Positions 9,317 through 16,465 of a stretch of 64,000 nucleotides of DNA are shown here, piece by piece. Location of the stretch: positions 124,001-188,000 of the forward strand of contig NZ_JADJDO010000001.1 of the NCBI RefSeq assembly GCF_016702655.1, given 5' to 3'. The position numbers and the translations under genes were made by a program. Below the pieces are notes generated by a model, which had not been told where the DNA came from, ran no database searches, and saw only the letters and a list, made by a program, of their open reading frames with translations. Origin of the DNA: Ideonella sp. Its GTDB lineage: Bacteria > Pseudomonadota > Gammaproteobacteria > Burkholderiales > Burkholderiaceae_C. Positions within the stretch are counted from its first letter, which is position 1. The number at the start of each line of letters is the position of its first letter.

Positions 9317-10129
9317 TCACAGCGACAGGATCGCTGCCGGCAGGCCCGCCACCTTGACCTTCGCGGCGGCGCGCTCGGCCTCGGCGCGCGTGGCGAACGG
9401 CCCGACGCGCACCCGCGTTCGCGCGCCCGAAGGCGTTTGCGCAACGTGGGTATAGGTCTTGAGGCCAAGCTTCTCGACCTTGGCGCGCACCGCGCGCAGC
9501 GCGCCTTCATCGGCGAAGGCGCCGACCTGCACGACGAAGCGCGACGCTGCGGCCACGGCATCGCTCGCCGCAGCGGCAAGCGGCTTGCCGTCGAGCAGAG
9601 CCTGGGCGCGCGCCGCCTCGGCCGCCTCGGTCGCCTGGGCCTTGGAGGGGGCGGCGGCCGCAGTTGCTTGGCTCGGCGGCACGCCAGCGGCCTCGGGCGC
9701 CCTGGCCCCGGGCACGGCGCTGGCAGCGGCTGCTGCGGCCGGCGCCGCCACTTCGCGCCCGGCCTCGGCCTGGGTCTCGGTGATCACGCGCTCGGCGGCG
9801 GGCGGCGCGGCCGGTGCCATGGCGCGCGGCTGCGCTGCGGCGGGGCCGGAGGCGAGCGCCGGCGGCGGCGCCGGTGTGGGCATCGCCAGCGGCGGCAAGC
9901 CGTCCTTGCGCGGTATCTCGATCGGCAGATCGACCGGGATCGGCCGTGGCTGGGTCTCGAACAGGAGCGGAAAACCGATGATGCCGGCCACCACCAGCAC
10001 CGCGGCGCCGATCAGGCGCTGGCGTGCCCGCGTGCGGGCGCGCTGGACCTCGTCGACGGCTTCGGCGGCAGGCACCGCTGCGCCGCCGGGCGGCGGCGTC
10101 TTGCGCTTGAAGGCGGACAGCAGATCCAT
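9317..10129 (-). CDS. dedD: SPOR-domain membrane protein (DedD-like)
   Basis: A 270-residue bitopic protein. It has a basic N-terminal tail, one membrane segment near residues 40-56 (LIGAAVLVVAGIIGFPLLF), a long Ala/Pro-rich periplasmic linker, and a C-terminal SPOR domain (FVVQVGAFADEGALRAVRAKV, then RVRVGPFATRAEAERA). SPOR domains bind denuded septal peptidoglycan glycans, so a role in cell division is likely. The order folC-dedD-cvpA-purF matches E. coli. The start at 10129 (MDLLSAFKRK) gives the expected short cytoplasmic tail. Confidence 0.88.
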   Translation of the reverse strand: MDLLSAFKRKTPPPGGAAVPAAEAVDEVQRARTRARQRLIGAAVLVVAGIIGFPLLFETQPRPIPVDLPIEIPRKDGLPPLAMPTPAPPPALASGPAAAQPRAMAPAAPPAAERVITETQAEAGREVAAPAAAAAASAVPGARAPEAAGVPPSQATAAAAPSKAQATEAAEAARAQALLDGKPLAAAASDAVAAASRFVVQVGAFADEGALRAVRAKVEKLGLKTYTHVAQTPSGARTRVRVGPFATRAEAERAAAKVKVAGLPAAILSL

Positions 10130-10202
10130 GCGAGGCAGGGGCGGTACAAGGAGTAGCGGGGTTTCACTTGCGCACTGCCTCGGCCGTGCAGGGCCGGCCA
10201 GG

Positions 10203-11510
10203 TCAGGCGGCGTGTGGCGCTGCCGTCCGGGGCAGCCCTTGCGCGAGCACGCCCCCCACCGTGAAGAACGACCCGAAGACGAGAATTCTATCAGCGGGGT
10301 CGGCCGCATCGACTGCTGCGCGCAGTGCCTCGGACGGACCGGCATGGCATGCGACCGTCACCGGACCCGGGCCGCGGCAGCGTCCCTGCGCGACGAGCCG
10401 CGCATGCAGTTCGCGCAGTTCCAACGCGCTCGCCGCGCGCGGCGTCGGCAGGTCGCAGAAGTGCCAGCCGTCGACGAGTGGCGCAACGCGGCACAGCATG
10501 GCCTCGAGATCCTTGTCGCGCATCGCGCCGAACACCGCATGCGTGCGCGGGTGAAACGCCATCTGGTCGAGGTTGTGCACCAGCGCGGCAACCGCATGCG
10601 GGTTGTGCGCGACGTCGAGCACGATCGCGGGCTGGCCGGGAACGATCTGGAAGCGTCCCGGCAGATCGACGCGCGCCAGACCGCCGCGCACGTGTTGCGC
10701 CGTCACCGGCAGCCGCTCGCGCAAGGCCTCGAACGCGGCGAGCACGCCGGCCGCATTGACGAGCTGGTTCGCGCCGCGCAGCGCCGGGTAGGCCAGGCCC
10801 GTGTAGCGCCGCTCGCGCCCCGCCCATTGCCACTGCTGGCGGTCGCCGGAGAAGCTGAAGTCGCGCCCCGAGAGCCACAGGTCGGCGCCGACCGCCGCGG
10901 CGTGATCGACGACGCTGCGCGGCGGCAGCGGATCGCTGACGATCGCCGGCCGGCCCGGGCGCAGGATGCCCGCCTTCTCGAAGCCGATCGCCTCGCGCGT
11001 GTCGCCCAGATGCTCGGCATGGTCGATATCGATGCTGGTGATCACGGCGCAGTCGGCGTCCCAGGCGTTGACGGCATCGAAGCGGCCGCCGAGCCCGACT
11101 TCGAGGATCACGAGGTCGAGCCGCTCAGCTGCGAGCAGGCGCACGATGGCCAGCAGCGTGAACTCGAAGAAGGTCAGTGCCAGATCGCCGCGCGCAGACT
11201 CGACGGCCTCGAAGTGCGGCAAGAGCGCATCCCCGGCCACCGCCTCGCCGCCGATGCGGCAGCGCTCCTCGAACCGGACCAAGTGCGGCGAGGTGTGCAG
11301 CCCGACGCGATAGCCGGCCTGGAGCGCGATCGCCTCCAACATCGCGCAGGTCGAGCCCTTGCCGTTGGTGCCGGCAACGACGACCAGCGGCGCGTCGATC
11401 GCCAGCGCCATGCGCTCGCGCATGCGCTGCATGCGCGCCAGCGTCAGGTCGATCGTGTTCGGGTGCAGGCGCTCGGCGTGGGCCAGCCAGTCGGCAAGCG
11501 TCACGGGCAT
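10203..11510 (-). CDS. folC: bifunctional folylpolyglutamate synthase / dihydrofolate synthase
   Basis: Adds L-glutamate to dihydropteroate and to folates, using ATP. The 435-residue protein has the Mur-ligase-like P-loop AGTNGKGST at residues 46-54, the SPHLVRFEERCRIGG motif near residue 75, and VLDVAHNPHA near residue 300. ATG at 11510 gives the standard N-terminus (MPVTLADWLAHAERLHP). It is separated from accD by about 300 bp of palindromic repeat; the last mini-ORF of that repeat stops five bases before this start. Confidence 0.95.
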   Translation of the reverse strand: MPVTLADWLAHAERLHPNTIDLTLARMQRMRERMALAIDAPLVVVAGTNGKGSTCAMLEAIALQAGYRVGLHTSPHLVRFEERCRIGGEAVAGDALLPHFEAVESARGDLALTFFEFTLLAIVRLLAAERLDLVILEVGLGGRFDAVNAWDADCAVITSIDIDHAEHLGDTREAIGFEKAGILRPGRPAIVSDPLPPRSVVDHAAAVGADLWLSGRDFSFSGDRQQWQWAGRERRYTGLAYPALRGANQLVNAAGVLAAFEALRERLPVTAQHVRGGLARVDLPGRFQIVPGQPAIVLDVAHNPHAVAALVHNLDQMAFHPRTHAVFGAMRDKDLEAMLCRVAPLVDGWHFCDLPTPRAASALELRELHARLVAQGRCRGPGPVTVACHAGPSEALRAAVDAADPADRILVFGSFFTVGGVLAQGLPRTAAPHAA

Positions 11511-11515
11511 CGAGA

Positions 11516-11593
11516 TCAGCCGAGCGCCGGGCCGCCCCAAGCCGGCTGAGCGCCCCCAGGGGGCTGCGAACGCAGTGAGCTGGGGGCCGTCAT
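11516..11593 (-). repeat. palindromic repeat unit with bridging mini-ORF before folC (unit 2)
   Basis: A 78-bp unit that is itself an open frame of 25 codons plus stop, beginning MTAPSSLRS and ending WGGPALG. Its ATG (11593) overlaps the TGA of the preceding mini-ORF as ATGA, and its TGA lies five bases before the folC ATG. It carries the palindromes CCCCCTGGGGG and AGCCGGCT. A unit of the same length, with a closely similar peptide, occurs twice between sdhA and sdhB. I do not recognise it as a named repeat family and doubt that the peptide has its own function. Confidence 0.8.
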
Positions 11594-11811
11594 GAGCCGA
11601 GCGCCGGGCCGCCATCGGCCGGAGGCCGATGTCCTTCGGCAGGCACAGGCAGTCCGCAGGGACTGCCTGTGTCTGGCCTCAGCCCGCAAGCCGGCTGAGC
11701 GCCCCCAGGCGGCTGCGACAACCGAAGGTTGCGGCGCAGGCTCACATCGCGAAGCGATGTGAAGGCGCGAAGCGCCGGCCGTAGCCAACGCAGTGAGCTG
11801 GGGGCCGTCAT
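11594..11811 (-). repeat. composite palindromic repeat with bridging mini-ORF after accD (unit 1)
   Basis: This stretch fills the rest of the accD/folC gap. It is a 73-codon open frame (start 11811, stop 11590-11592) that begins MTAPSSLRW one base after the accD stop. It contains strong hairpins: CACAGGCAGTCC with its complement (11644-11655/11660-11671, 12 bp, 4-nt loop), CATCGGCC/GGCCGATG (11613-11620/11624-11631) and CACATCGC/GCGATGTG (11743-11750/11754-11761). About 100 bp (11594-11693) reappears in inverted orientation at 13561-13660 with very few differences. None of the hairpins has a T tract, so they do not look like terminators. Confidence 0.8.
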
Positions 11812-11812
11812 G

Positions 11813-12685
11813 TCAGGCCACCGCGTCGGCGCTCAGGCGCTGCAACATCGCGAGCGAGCGCGCGACGACGCCGCGCAACTCGCGCCGGTCGACGATCATG
11901 TCGAGCGCGCCCTTGTGGACCAGGAACTCGCTGCGCTGGAAACCCTCGGGCAACTTCTCGCGCACCGTGTTCTCGATCACGCGCGGCCCGGCAAAGCCGA
12001 TCAGCGCCTTGGGCTCGGCAATCACGACGTCGCCGACGAACGCAAAGCTCGCCGAGACACCGCCCATGGTCGGGTCGGTGAGGACACTGATGTAGGGCAG
12101 GCGCGCCTTAGCCAGAAGCGTCAGCGCGGCGTTGCACTTGGCCATCTGCATCAGGCTCAGCAACCCTTCCTGCATGCGCGCGCCGCCGGTCGCGGTGAAG
12201 CTGATGAAGGGCGTCTTCTGCTCGATCGCGGTCTCGACGCCGCGCACGAAGCGTTCGCCGACCACCGAGCCCATCGATCCGCCCATGAAGTCGAACTCGA
12301 AACAGGCCACGACGACGGGAATGGTGTGCACCGCGCCGCCCATCACGACCAGGGCGTCGGTCTCGCCGGTGCTTTCCAGCGCCTCCTTGAGCCGCTCGGG
12401 GTACTTCTTGCTGTCGCGGAACTTCAGCGCATCGACCGGCAGCACCTCCTGGCCGATCTCGAAGCGGCCTTCGGCATCGAGGAAGGCGTCGAGCCGCGCG
12501 CGCGCGCCGATGCGGTGGTGATGCGCGCACTTCGGGCAGACGTTGACGTTGTGCTCGAGATCGGTCTTGTAGAGCACGGTCTCGCACGCCGGGCACTTGA
12601 ACCACAGGCCCTCGGGCACCGTGCGGCGCTCGCTCGGATCGGTGTGCTTGATCTTGGGTGGCAGCAGCTTTTCCAACCAGCTCAT
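11813..12685 (-). CDS. accD: acetyl-CoA carboxylase carboxyltransferase subunit beta
   Basis: Part of the carboxyltransferase that makes malonyl-CoA from acetyl-CoA with AccA. The 290-residue protein has the N-terminal zinc ribbon with Cys31, Cys34, Cys50 and Cys53 and the crotonase-like fold motifs TATGGARMQEG and DPTMGGVSASFAFVGD. The ATG at 12685 overlaps the trpA stop (ATGA), the usual trpA-accD coupling in proteobacteria. A bridging repeat begins one base after its stop codon. Confidence 0.97.
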   Translation of the reverse strand: MSWLEKLLPPKIKHTDPSERRTVPEGLWFKCPACETVLYKTDLEHNVNVCPKCAHHHRIGARARLDAFLDAEGRFEIGQEVLPVDALKFRDSKKYPERLKEALESTGETDALVVMGGAVHTIPVVVACFEFDFMGGSMGSVVGERFVRGVETAIEQKTPFISFTATGGARMQEGLLSLMQMAKCNAALTLLAKARLPYISVLTDPTMGGVSASFAFVGDVVIAEPKALIGFAGPRVIENTVREKLPEGFQRSEFLVHKGALDMIVDRRELRGVVARSLAMLQRLSADAVA

Positions 12686-13512
12686 GAGGTCTTTGCTCCT
12701 GTCGTTGCATCGAGTGCGGCACGAATCCCGGCGATGAAGCCGCCGGCCGCGCGCGCCACATTGTCGCGCGGCTCGGCTTCGAGCAGTTGGACCAGCCGCG
12801 AGCCGATCACGACCGCGTCGGCGACCGCCGCGACGGCGCTGGCCGTCGCCGCATCGCGGATGCCGAAGCCGACCGCCACCGGCAGGCTCACCTGCGCGCG
12901 GATGCGCGGCAGCATCGCCGCCACGGCGGCGGTATCGAGGTGCCCGGCGCCGGTCACGCCCTTGAGCGCCACGTAGTAGACGTAGCCGCGCGCAGCGCGC
13001 GCCACCTCGCGGATACGCTCGTCGGTCGAGGTCGGCGCGAGCAGGAAGATCGGGTCCAGCCCCGCCGCCTGCAGCCGCGCGGCAAAGGCCTCGCATTCCT
13101 CGGGCGGATAGTCGACGATGAGCACGCCGTCGACGCCGGCATCGCGTGCGGCTTCGACGAAGGCATTCTCGCCGTGGATCTGCTCGTAGCGCTCGATCGG
13201 ATTTGCATAACCCATCAGCACCACCGGTGTCGTCGGGTCGCGCAGGCGAAACCCGCGCACCGCGGAGAGCACCTGCGGCAGCGCGATACCCTTGGCGAGT
13301 GCCCGCTCGCAGGCCTTCTGGATCACCGGGCCCTCGGCCATCGGGTCCGAGAACGGCATGCCGAGCTCGATCAGGTCGGCGCCGGCGGCGGCCATCGCGA
13401 GCATGATTTCGGCCGTCGCGTCGGCATGCGGGTCGCCGGCCATCACGTAGGGCACGAGCGCCTTGCGCTGCTTCGCCTGCAGCCGCTCGAAGGTGGCGGC
13501 GATCCGGCTCAT
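12682..13512 (-). CDS. trpA: tryptophan synthase alpha subunit (Glu in place of catalytic Asp60)
   Basis: Cleaves indole-3-glycerol phosphate to indole and glyceraldehyde-3-phosphate, in complex with TrpB. The 276-residue TIM barrel has the active-site Glu49 in DLIELGMPFSDP. The position equal to the general-acid Asp60 of the E. coli enzyme is Glu here (PMAEGP, codon GAG). Glu keeps the acid group but is one methylene longer. Other motifs are normal: VLMGYANPIERY and LLAPTST. The start ATG overlaps the stop of the 50-codon repeat frame that separates it from trpB, and its stop overlaps the accD start. Confidence 0.95.
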   Translation of the reverse strand: MSRIAATFERLQAKQRKALVPYVMAGDPHADATAEIMLAMAAAGADLIELGMPFSDPMAEGPVIQKACERALAKGIALPQVLSAVRGFRLRDPTTPVVLMGYANPIERYEQIHGENAFVEAARDAGVDGVLIVDYPPEECEAFAARLQAAGLDPIFLLAPTSTDERIREVARAARGYVYYVALKGVTGAGHLDTAAVAAMLPRIRAQVSLPVAVGFGIRDAATASAVAAVADAVVIGSRLVQLLEAEPRDNVARAAGGFIAGIRAALDATTGAKTS

Positions 13513-13661
13513 GTCGCCCCCAAGGCGCCTGCGGCGCCGTCCCCCCGCGGGGGAGCGAGTCGGCTTGCGGGCTGAGACCGGACACAGGCAGTCCCTGCGG
13601 ACTGCCTGTGCCTGCCGAAGGACATCGGCCTCCGGCCGATGGCGGCCCGGCGCCGGCTCAT
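13509..13661 (-). repeat. bridging palindromic repeat with mini-ORF between trpB and trpA
   Basis: The whole trpB-trpA gap is one 50-codon open frame plus stop. Its ATG (13661) overlaps the trpB stop as ATGA and its TGA overlaps the trpA start as ATGA. Bases 13561-13660 are an inverted copy, nearly identical, of 11594-11693, including the 12-bp hairpin (13583-13594/13599-13610). The trpA-proximal part carries CCCCCGCGGGGG and GGCGCC palindromes and resembles the sdh units: one frame reads SLPRGG then APQAPWG. The peptide is Arg/Ala-rich and unlikely to be a functional protein. Confidence 0.8.
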
Positions 13662-14923
13662 CGCCGAATCTCCGCCGCGGCCACGCCGCCCTTGACGTCC
13701 TGGCCCTGGCACGACGGGCGGCAGAAGAAGTCCGCGCCCGAGATATCGGCGACGGTGCCGATGTCCTTGTCGCCGCGACCGGACAGGTTGACGAGCAGGT
13801 GCCGGTCGCTGCCCATCGTCGGTGCGAGCTTCATCGCGTAGGCCACCGCGTGCGCCGATTCGAGCGCCGGGATGATGCCCTCGGTGCGGCACAGGCGGTG
13901 GAAGGCCGCCAGCGCCTCGGCGTCGGTGATGCCGACGTACTCGGCGCGGCCGATGTCCTTCAAGTAGGCATGCTCGGGGCCGACGCCGGGATAGTCGAGA
14001 CCCGCGGACACCGAGTGCGTCTCGGTGATCTGACCGTTCTCGTCCTGCAGCAGATAGGTCCGGTTGCCGTGCAGCACGCCGGGCGAGCCGCGCTGCAGCG
14101 AGGCGGCATGCCTGCCGCTGTCCAGCCCCAGCCCGGCGGCCTCGACGCCGATCAGGCGCGTGCCTTCGTGCCCGATGTAGGGGTAGAAGATGCCGATCGC
14201 GTTGCTGCCGCCGCCGACGCAGGCGATCACCGCATCCGGCTGGCGGCCGATCATCTCGGGCATCTGGACCAGACACTCGTCGCCGATCACGCGCTGGAAG
14301 TCGCGCACCATCATCGGGTAGGGGTGCGGGCCGGCGACGGTGCCGATGATGTAGAAGGTGTTCTCGACGTTCGTGACCCAGTCGCGCATCGCCTCGTTGA
14401 GCGCGTCCTTGAGCGTGCGCGAGCCGCTTTCCACCGGCACCACGCTCGCGCCGAGCAGCTTCATGCGGTAGACGTTGGGCGACTGGCGCGCCATGTCCTC
14501 GCTGCCCATGTAGACCACGCACTCCATGCCATAGCGCGCCGCGACGGTGGCCGTCGCGACGCCGTGCTGCCCGGCGCCGGTCTCGGCGATCACGCGCGGC
14601 TTGCCCATGCGCCGCGCGAGCAGCGCCTGGCCGATCGTGTTGTTGACCTTGTGCGCGCCGGTGTGGTTCAGGTCTTCGCGCTTGAGGTAGATCTGCGCCC
14701 CGCCGAGTTCGCGCGACAGGCGGGCCGCATGGTAGATCGGGCTCGGCCGGCCGACGAAGTGGGCCAGCTCGTGCCTGAACTCGGCGACGAACCCGGGATC
14801 ATCTCGAAACCGCGCGTAGGCCGCCTTGAGTTCGTCGAGGGCGTGGGTCAGCGTCTCGGCGACGAAACTGCCGCCATAGGGTCCGAAGTGCCCGCGCGCG
14901 TCGGGCTGGTGATAGTCGAGCAT
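13658..14923 (-). CDS. trpB: tryptophan synthase beta subunit
   Basis: PLP enzyme that joins indole and serine to give tryptophan, receiving indole through the tunnel from TrpA. The 421-residue protein has the PLP lysine in NHTGAHKVNNTIGQA near residue 95, the catalytic Glu in AETGAGQHGVA near residue 118 and the phosphate-binding GGGSNAIG near residue 240. It starts nine bases after the trpF stop. Its last codons overlap the repeat frame that leads to trpA. Confidence 0.98.
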   Translation of the reverse strand: MLDYHQPDARGHFGPYGGSFVAETLTHALDELKAAYARFRDDPGFVAEFRHELAHFVGRPSPIYHAARLSRELGGAQIYLKREDLNHTGAHKVNNTIGQALLARRMGKPRVIAETGAGQHGVATATVAARYGMECVVYMGSEDMARQSPNVYRMKLLGASVVPVESGSRTLKDALNEAMRDWVTNVENTFYIIGTVAGPHPYPMMVRDFQRVIGDECLVQMPEMIGRQPDAVIACVGGGSNAIGIFYPYIGHEGTRLIGVEAAGLGLDSGRHAASLQRGSPGVLHGNRTYLLQDENGQITETHSVSAGLDYPGVGPEHAYLKDIGRAEYVGITDAEALAAFHRLCRTEGIIPALESAHAVAYAMKLAPTMGSDRHLLVNLSGRGDKDIGTVADISGADFFCRPSCQGQDVKGGVAAAEIRR

Positions 14924-14932
14924 GATCTTTCG

Positions 14933-15580
14933 TCAGGATTCGGCGTCGGCGATGCGCGCATCGGCATCGCGGACGGCATCGCAGAACCGGCGCATCGCCG
15001 CGGCATCCTTGATGCCCTTGGCCGACTCGACGCCGGAGCTCACGTCAACGGCCCAGGGCCGCAAGCGCAGGATGCCGTCGGTCACATTTGCAGCATGCAA
15101 CCCACCAGACAAAACGACCCGACAGGGCAGGTCGCGCACGACGAGAGACCAATCGAAGACCTTTCCGCCCCCGCCGTAGCCTTCGACGGGTGCGTCGAGC
15201 AGCAGGGCCTGGGCATCGGCAAATTGCCGCGCCGAGTCTAGCAAATCGACGCCCTCGGCCATGCGCACCGCGCGCAGGTAGGGCCGGCCGGCATGGCGGC
15301 AATCGGCCGCGGTCTCGTCGCCATGGAACTGCAGCAGCAGGTTCGGGATTGCGTCGGCGGCGCGCGCGATCTCGCCCGCAGCGGCGTTGACGAACAGGCC
15401 GACCGGGGTCACGAAAGGCGGCAGCACGCGCGCGAGCTCGGCGGCGCGTTCGACCGCGACATGGCGCGCACTCGGCGCGTAGAAGACAAAGCCGACCGCG
15501 TCCGCACCCGCCTCGACCGCCGCCTGCACATCGACCGCGCGCGTCAGGCCGCAGATCTTGATGCGCGTTCGGCAGCTCAT
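14933..15580 (-). CDS. trpF: phosphoribosylanthranilate isomerase
   Basis: Converts phosphoribosylanthranilate to CdRP in tryptophan synthesis. The 215-residue TIM barrel has IKICGLTR near residue 8 (catalytic Cys), GADAVGFVFY near residue 28, LQFHGDE near residue 88, a catalytic Asp in LLLDAP near residue 128 and GGLHAANV near residue 160. The ATG at 15580 (MSCRTRIKICG) lies 11 bases after the truA stop. Standalone trpF next to trpB and trpA is the usual betaproteobacterial layout. Confidence 0.95.
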   Translation of the reverse strand: MSCRTRIKICGLTRAVDVQAAVEAGADAVGFVFYAPSARHVAVERAAELARVLPPFVTPVGLFVNAAAGEIARAADAIPNLLLQFHGDETAADCRHAGRPYLRAVRMAEGVDLLDSARQFADAQALLLDAPVEGYGGGGKVFDWSLVVRDLPCRVVLSGGLHAANVTDGILRLRPWAVDVSSGVESAKGIKDAAAMRRFCDAVRDADARIADAES

Positions 15581-15590
15581 GATGGGTCGG

Positions 15591-16373
15591 TCAGGGGGGC
15601 CAGTCGGCAGCAGGAACCTGGGCCGGGATGGCCCAGCGCGCATCGTAGTACGGTCCGACGAAGTACAACCCCGCGGCGGGGAATGTCGGCGCGGCGACGC
15701 GCCGGTCGCGTGCGGCGAGCACCTCGGCGATCCATTCCGGCGCGCGCCGCCCGCTGCCGACCGCGACCAGGCAGCCCATGAGGTTGCGCACCATGTGATG
15801 CAGGTAGGCATTGGCGTCGAACTCGAACCGCCAGTAGGCTCCGCGGCGCGAGATCGCGATGCTGCGCAGCGTCTTGACCGGCGACATCGCCTGGCATTCG
15901 GCAGCGCGAAACGAGCTGAAATCGTGCTCGCCGACCAGCAAGGCCGCGGCGGCACGCATCGCGTCGGCATCGAGGGGCCGCATCACCCAGGCCACAAGAC
16001 CGGCTTCCAGCGCCGGACGCACCGGCGACTCGAGGACGACGAAGCGGTAGCAGCGGCCGAGGGCGTCGTTGCGCGCATGGAACGCGTCCGCGACCGGCCG
16101 GCACCACTGGACCGCGATGTCGTCGGGCAGGTAGCGGTTGCTGCCGCGCACCCACGAGAACGGCTCGCGGTCGATGGCGGTGTCGAAGTGCACGACCTGA
16201 TTGATCGCATGCACGCCGGCATCGGTGCGGCCGGCGCACAGCGTGCGGATGCCCGCGCCGGCAAACTGCGACAGCGCGGCTTCGACGCGGTCCTGCACCG
16301 TGCGCCCGCCGGGCTGGCTCTGCCAACCCTGGTAGGCCTGGCCGCGGTAGCCGATGCCGAGCGCCACCCTCAC
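15591..16373 (-). CDS. truA: tRNA pseudouridine(38-40) synthase
   Basis: Makes pseudouridine at positions 38-40 of the tRNA anticodon arm. The 260-residue protein starts MRVALGIGYRGQAYQGWQ and has the catalytic Asp51 in AGRTDAGVHA. Later family motifs FSSFRAAECQ and HHMVRNLMGCLV are present. It lies between fimV and trpF, a position conserved across beta- and gammaproteobacteria. Confidence 0.96.
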   Translation of the reverse strand: MRVALGIGYRGQAYQGWQSQPGGRTVQDRVEAALSQFAGAGIRTLCAGRTDAGVHAINQVVHFDTAIDREPFSWVRGSNRYLPDDIAVQWCRPVADAFHARNDALGRCYRFVVLESPVRPALEAGLVAWVMRPLDADAMRAAAALLVGEHDFSSFRAAECQAMSPVKTLRSIAISRRGAYWRFEFDANAYLHHMVRNLMGCLVAVGSGRRAPEWIAEVLAARDRRVAAPTFPAAGLYFVGPYYDARWAIPAQVPAADWPP

Positions 16374-16465
16374 CAGCGGCTCCCTGCACTGACAGGCGCA
16401 GCCACCTCAGCCAGCACCGGGCCCGTCCCGAGCCTGTCCGGAGTCTGGTCGAAGGGCCGACGCGG

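Noticed and set aside
7171..9357. Plus-strand 728-codon frame
   Set aside because: Antisense shadow of purF and cvpA caused by high GC; the opposite strand encodes well-recognised proteins.
11644..11671. 12-bp perfect hairpin in the accD-folC repeat as a terminator
   Set aside because: No T tract on either strand, and the same hairpin lies between trpB and trpA, where termination would be harmful. It is better explained as part of the repeat.
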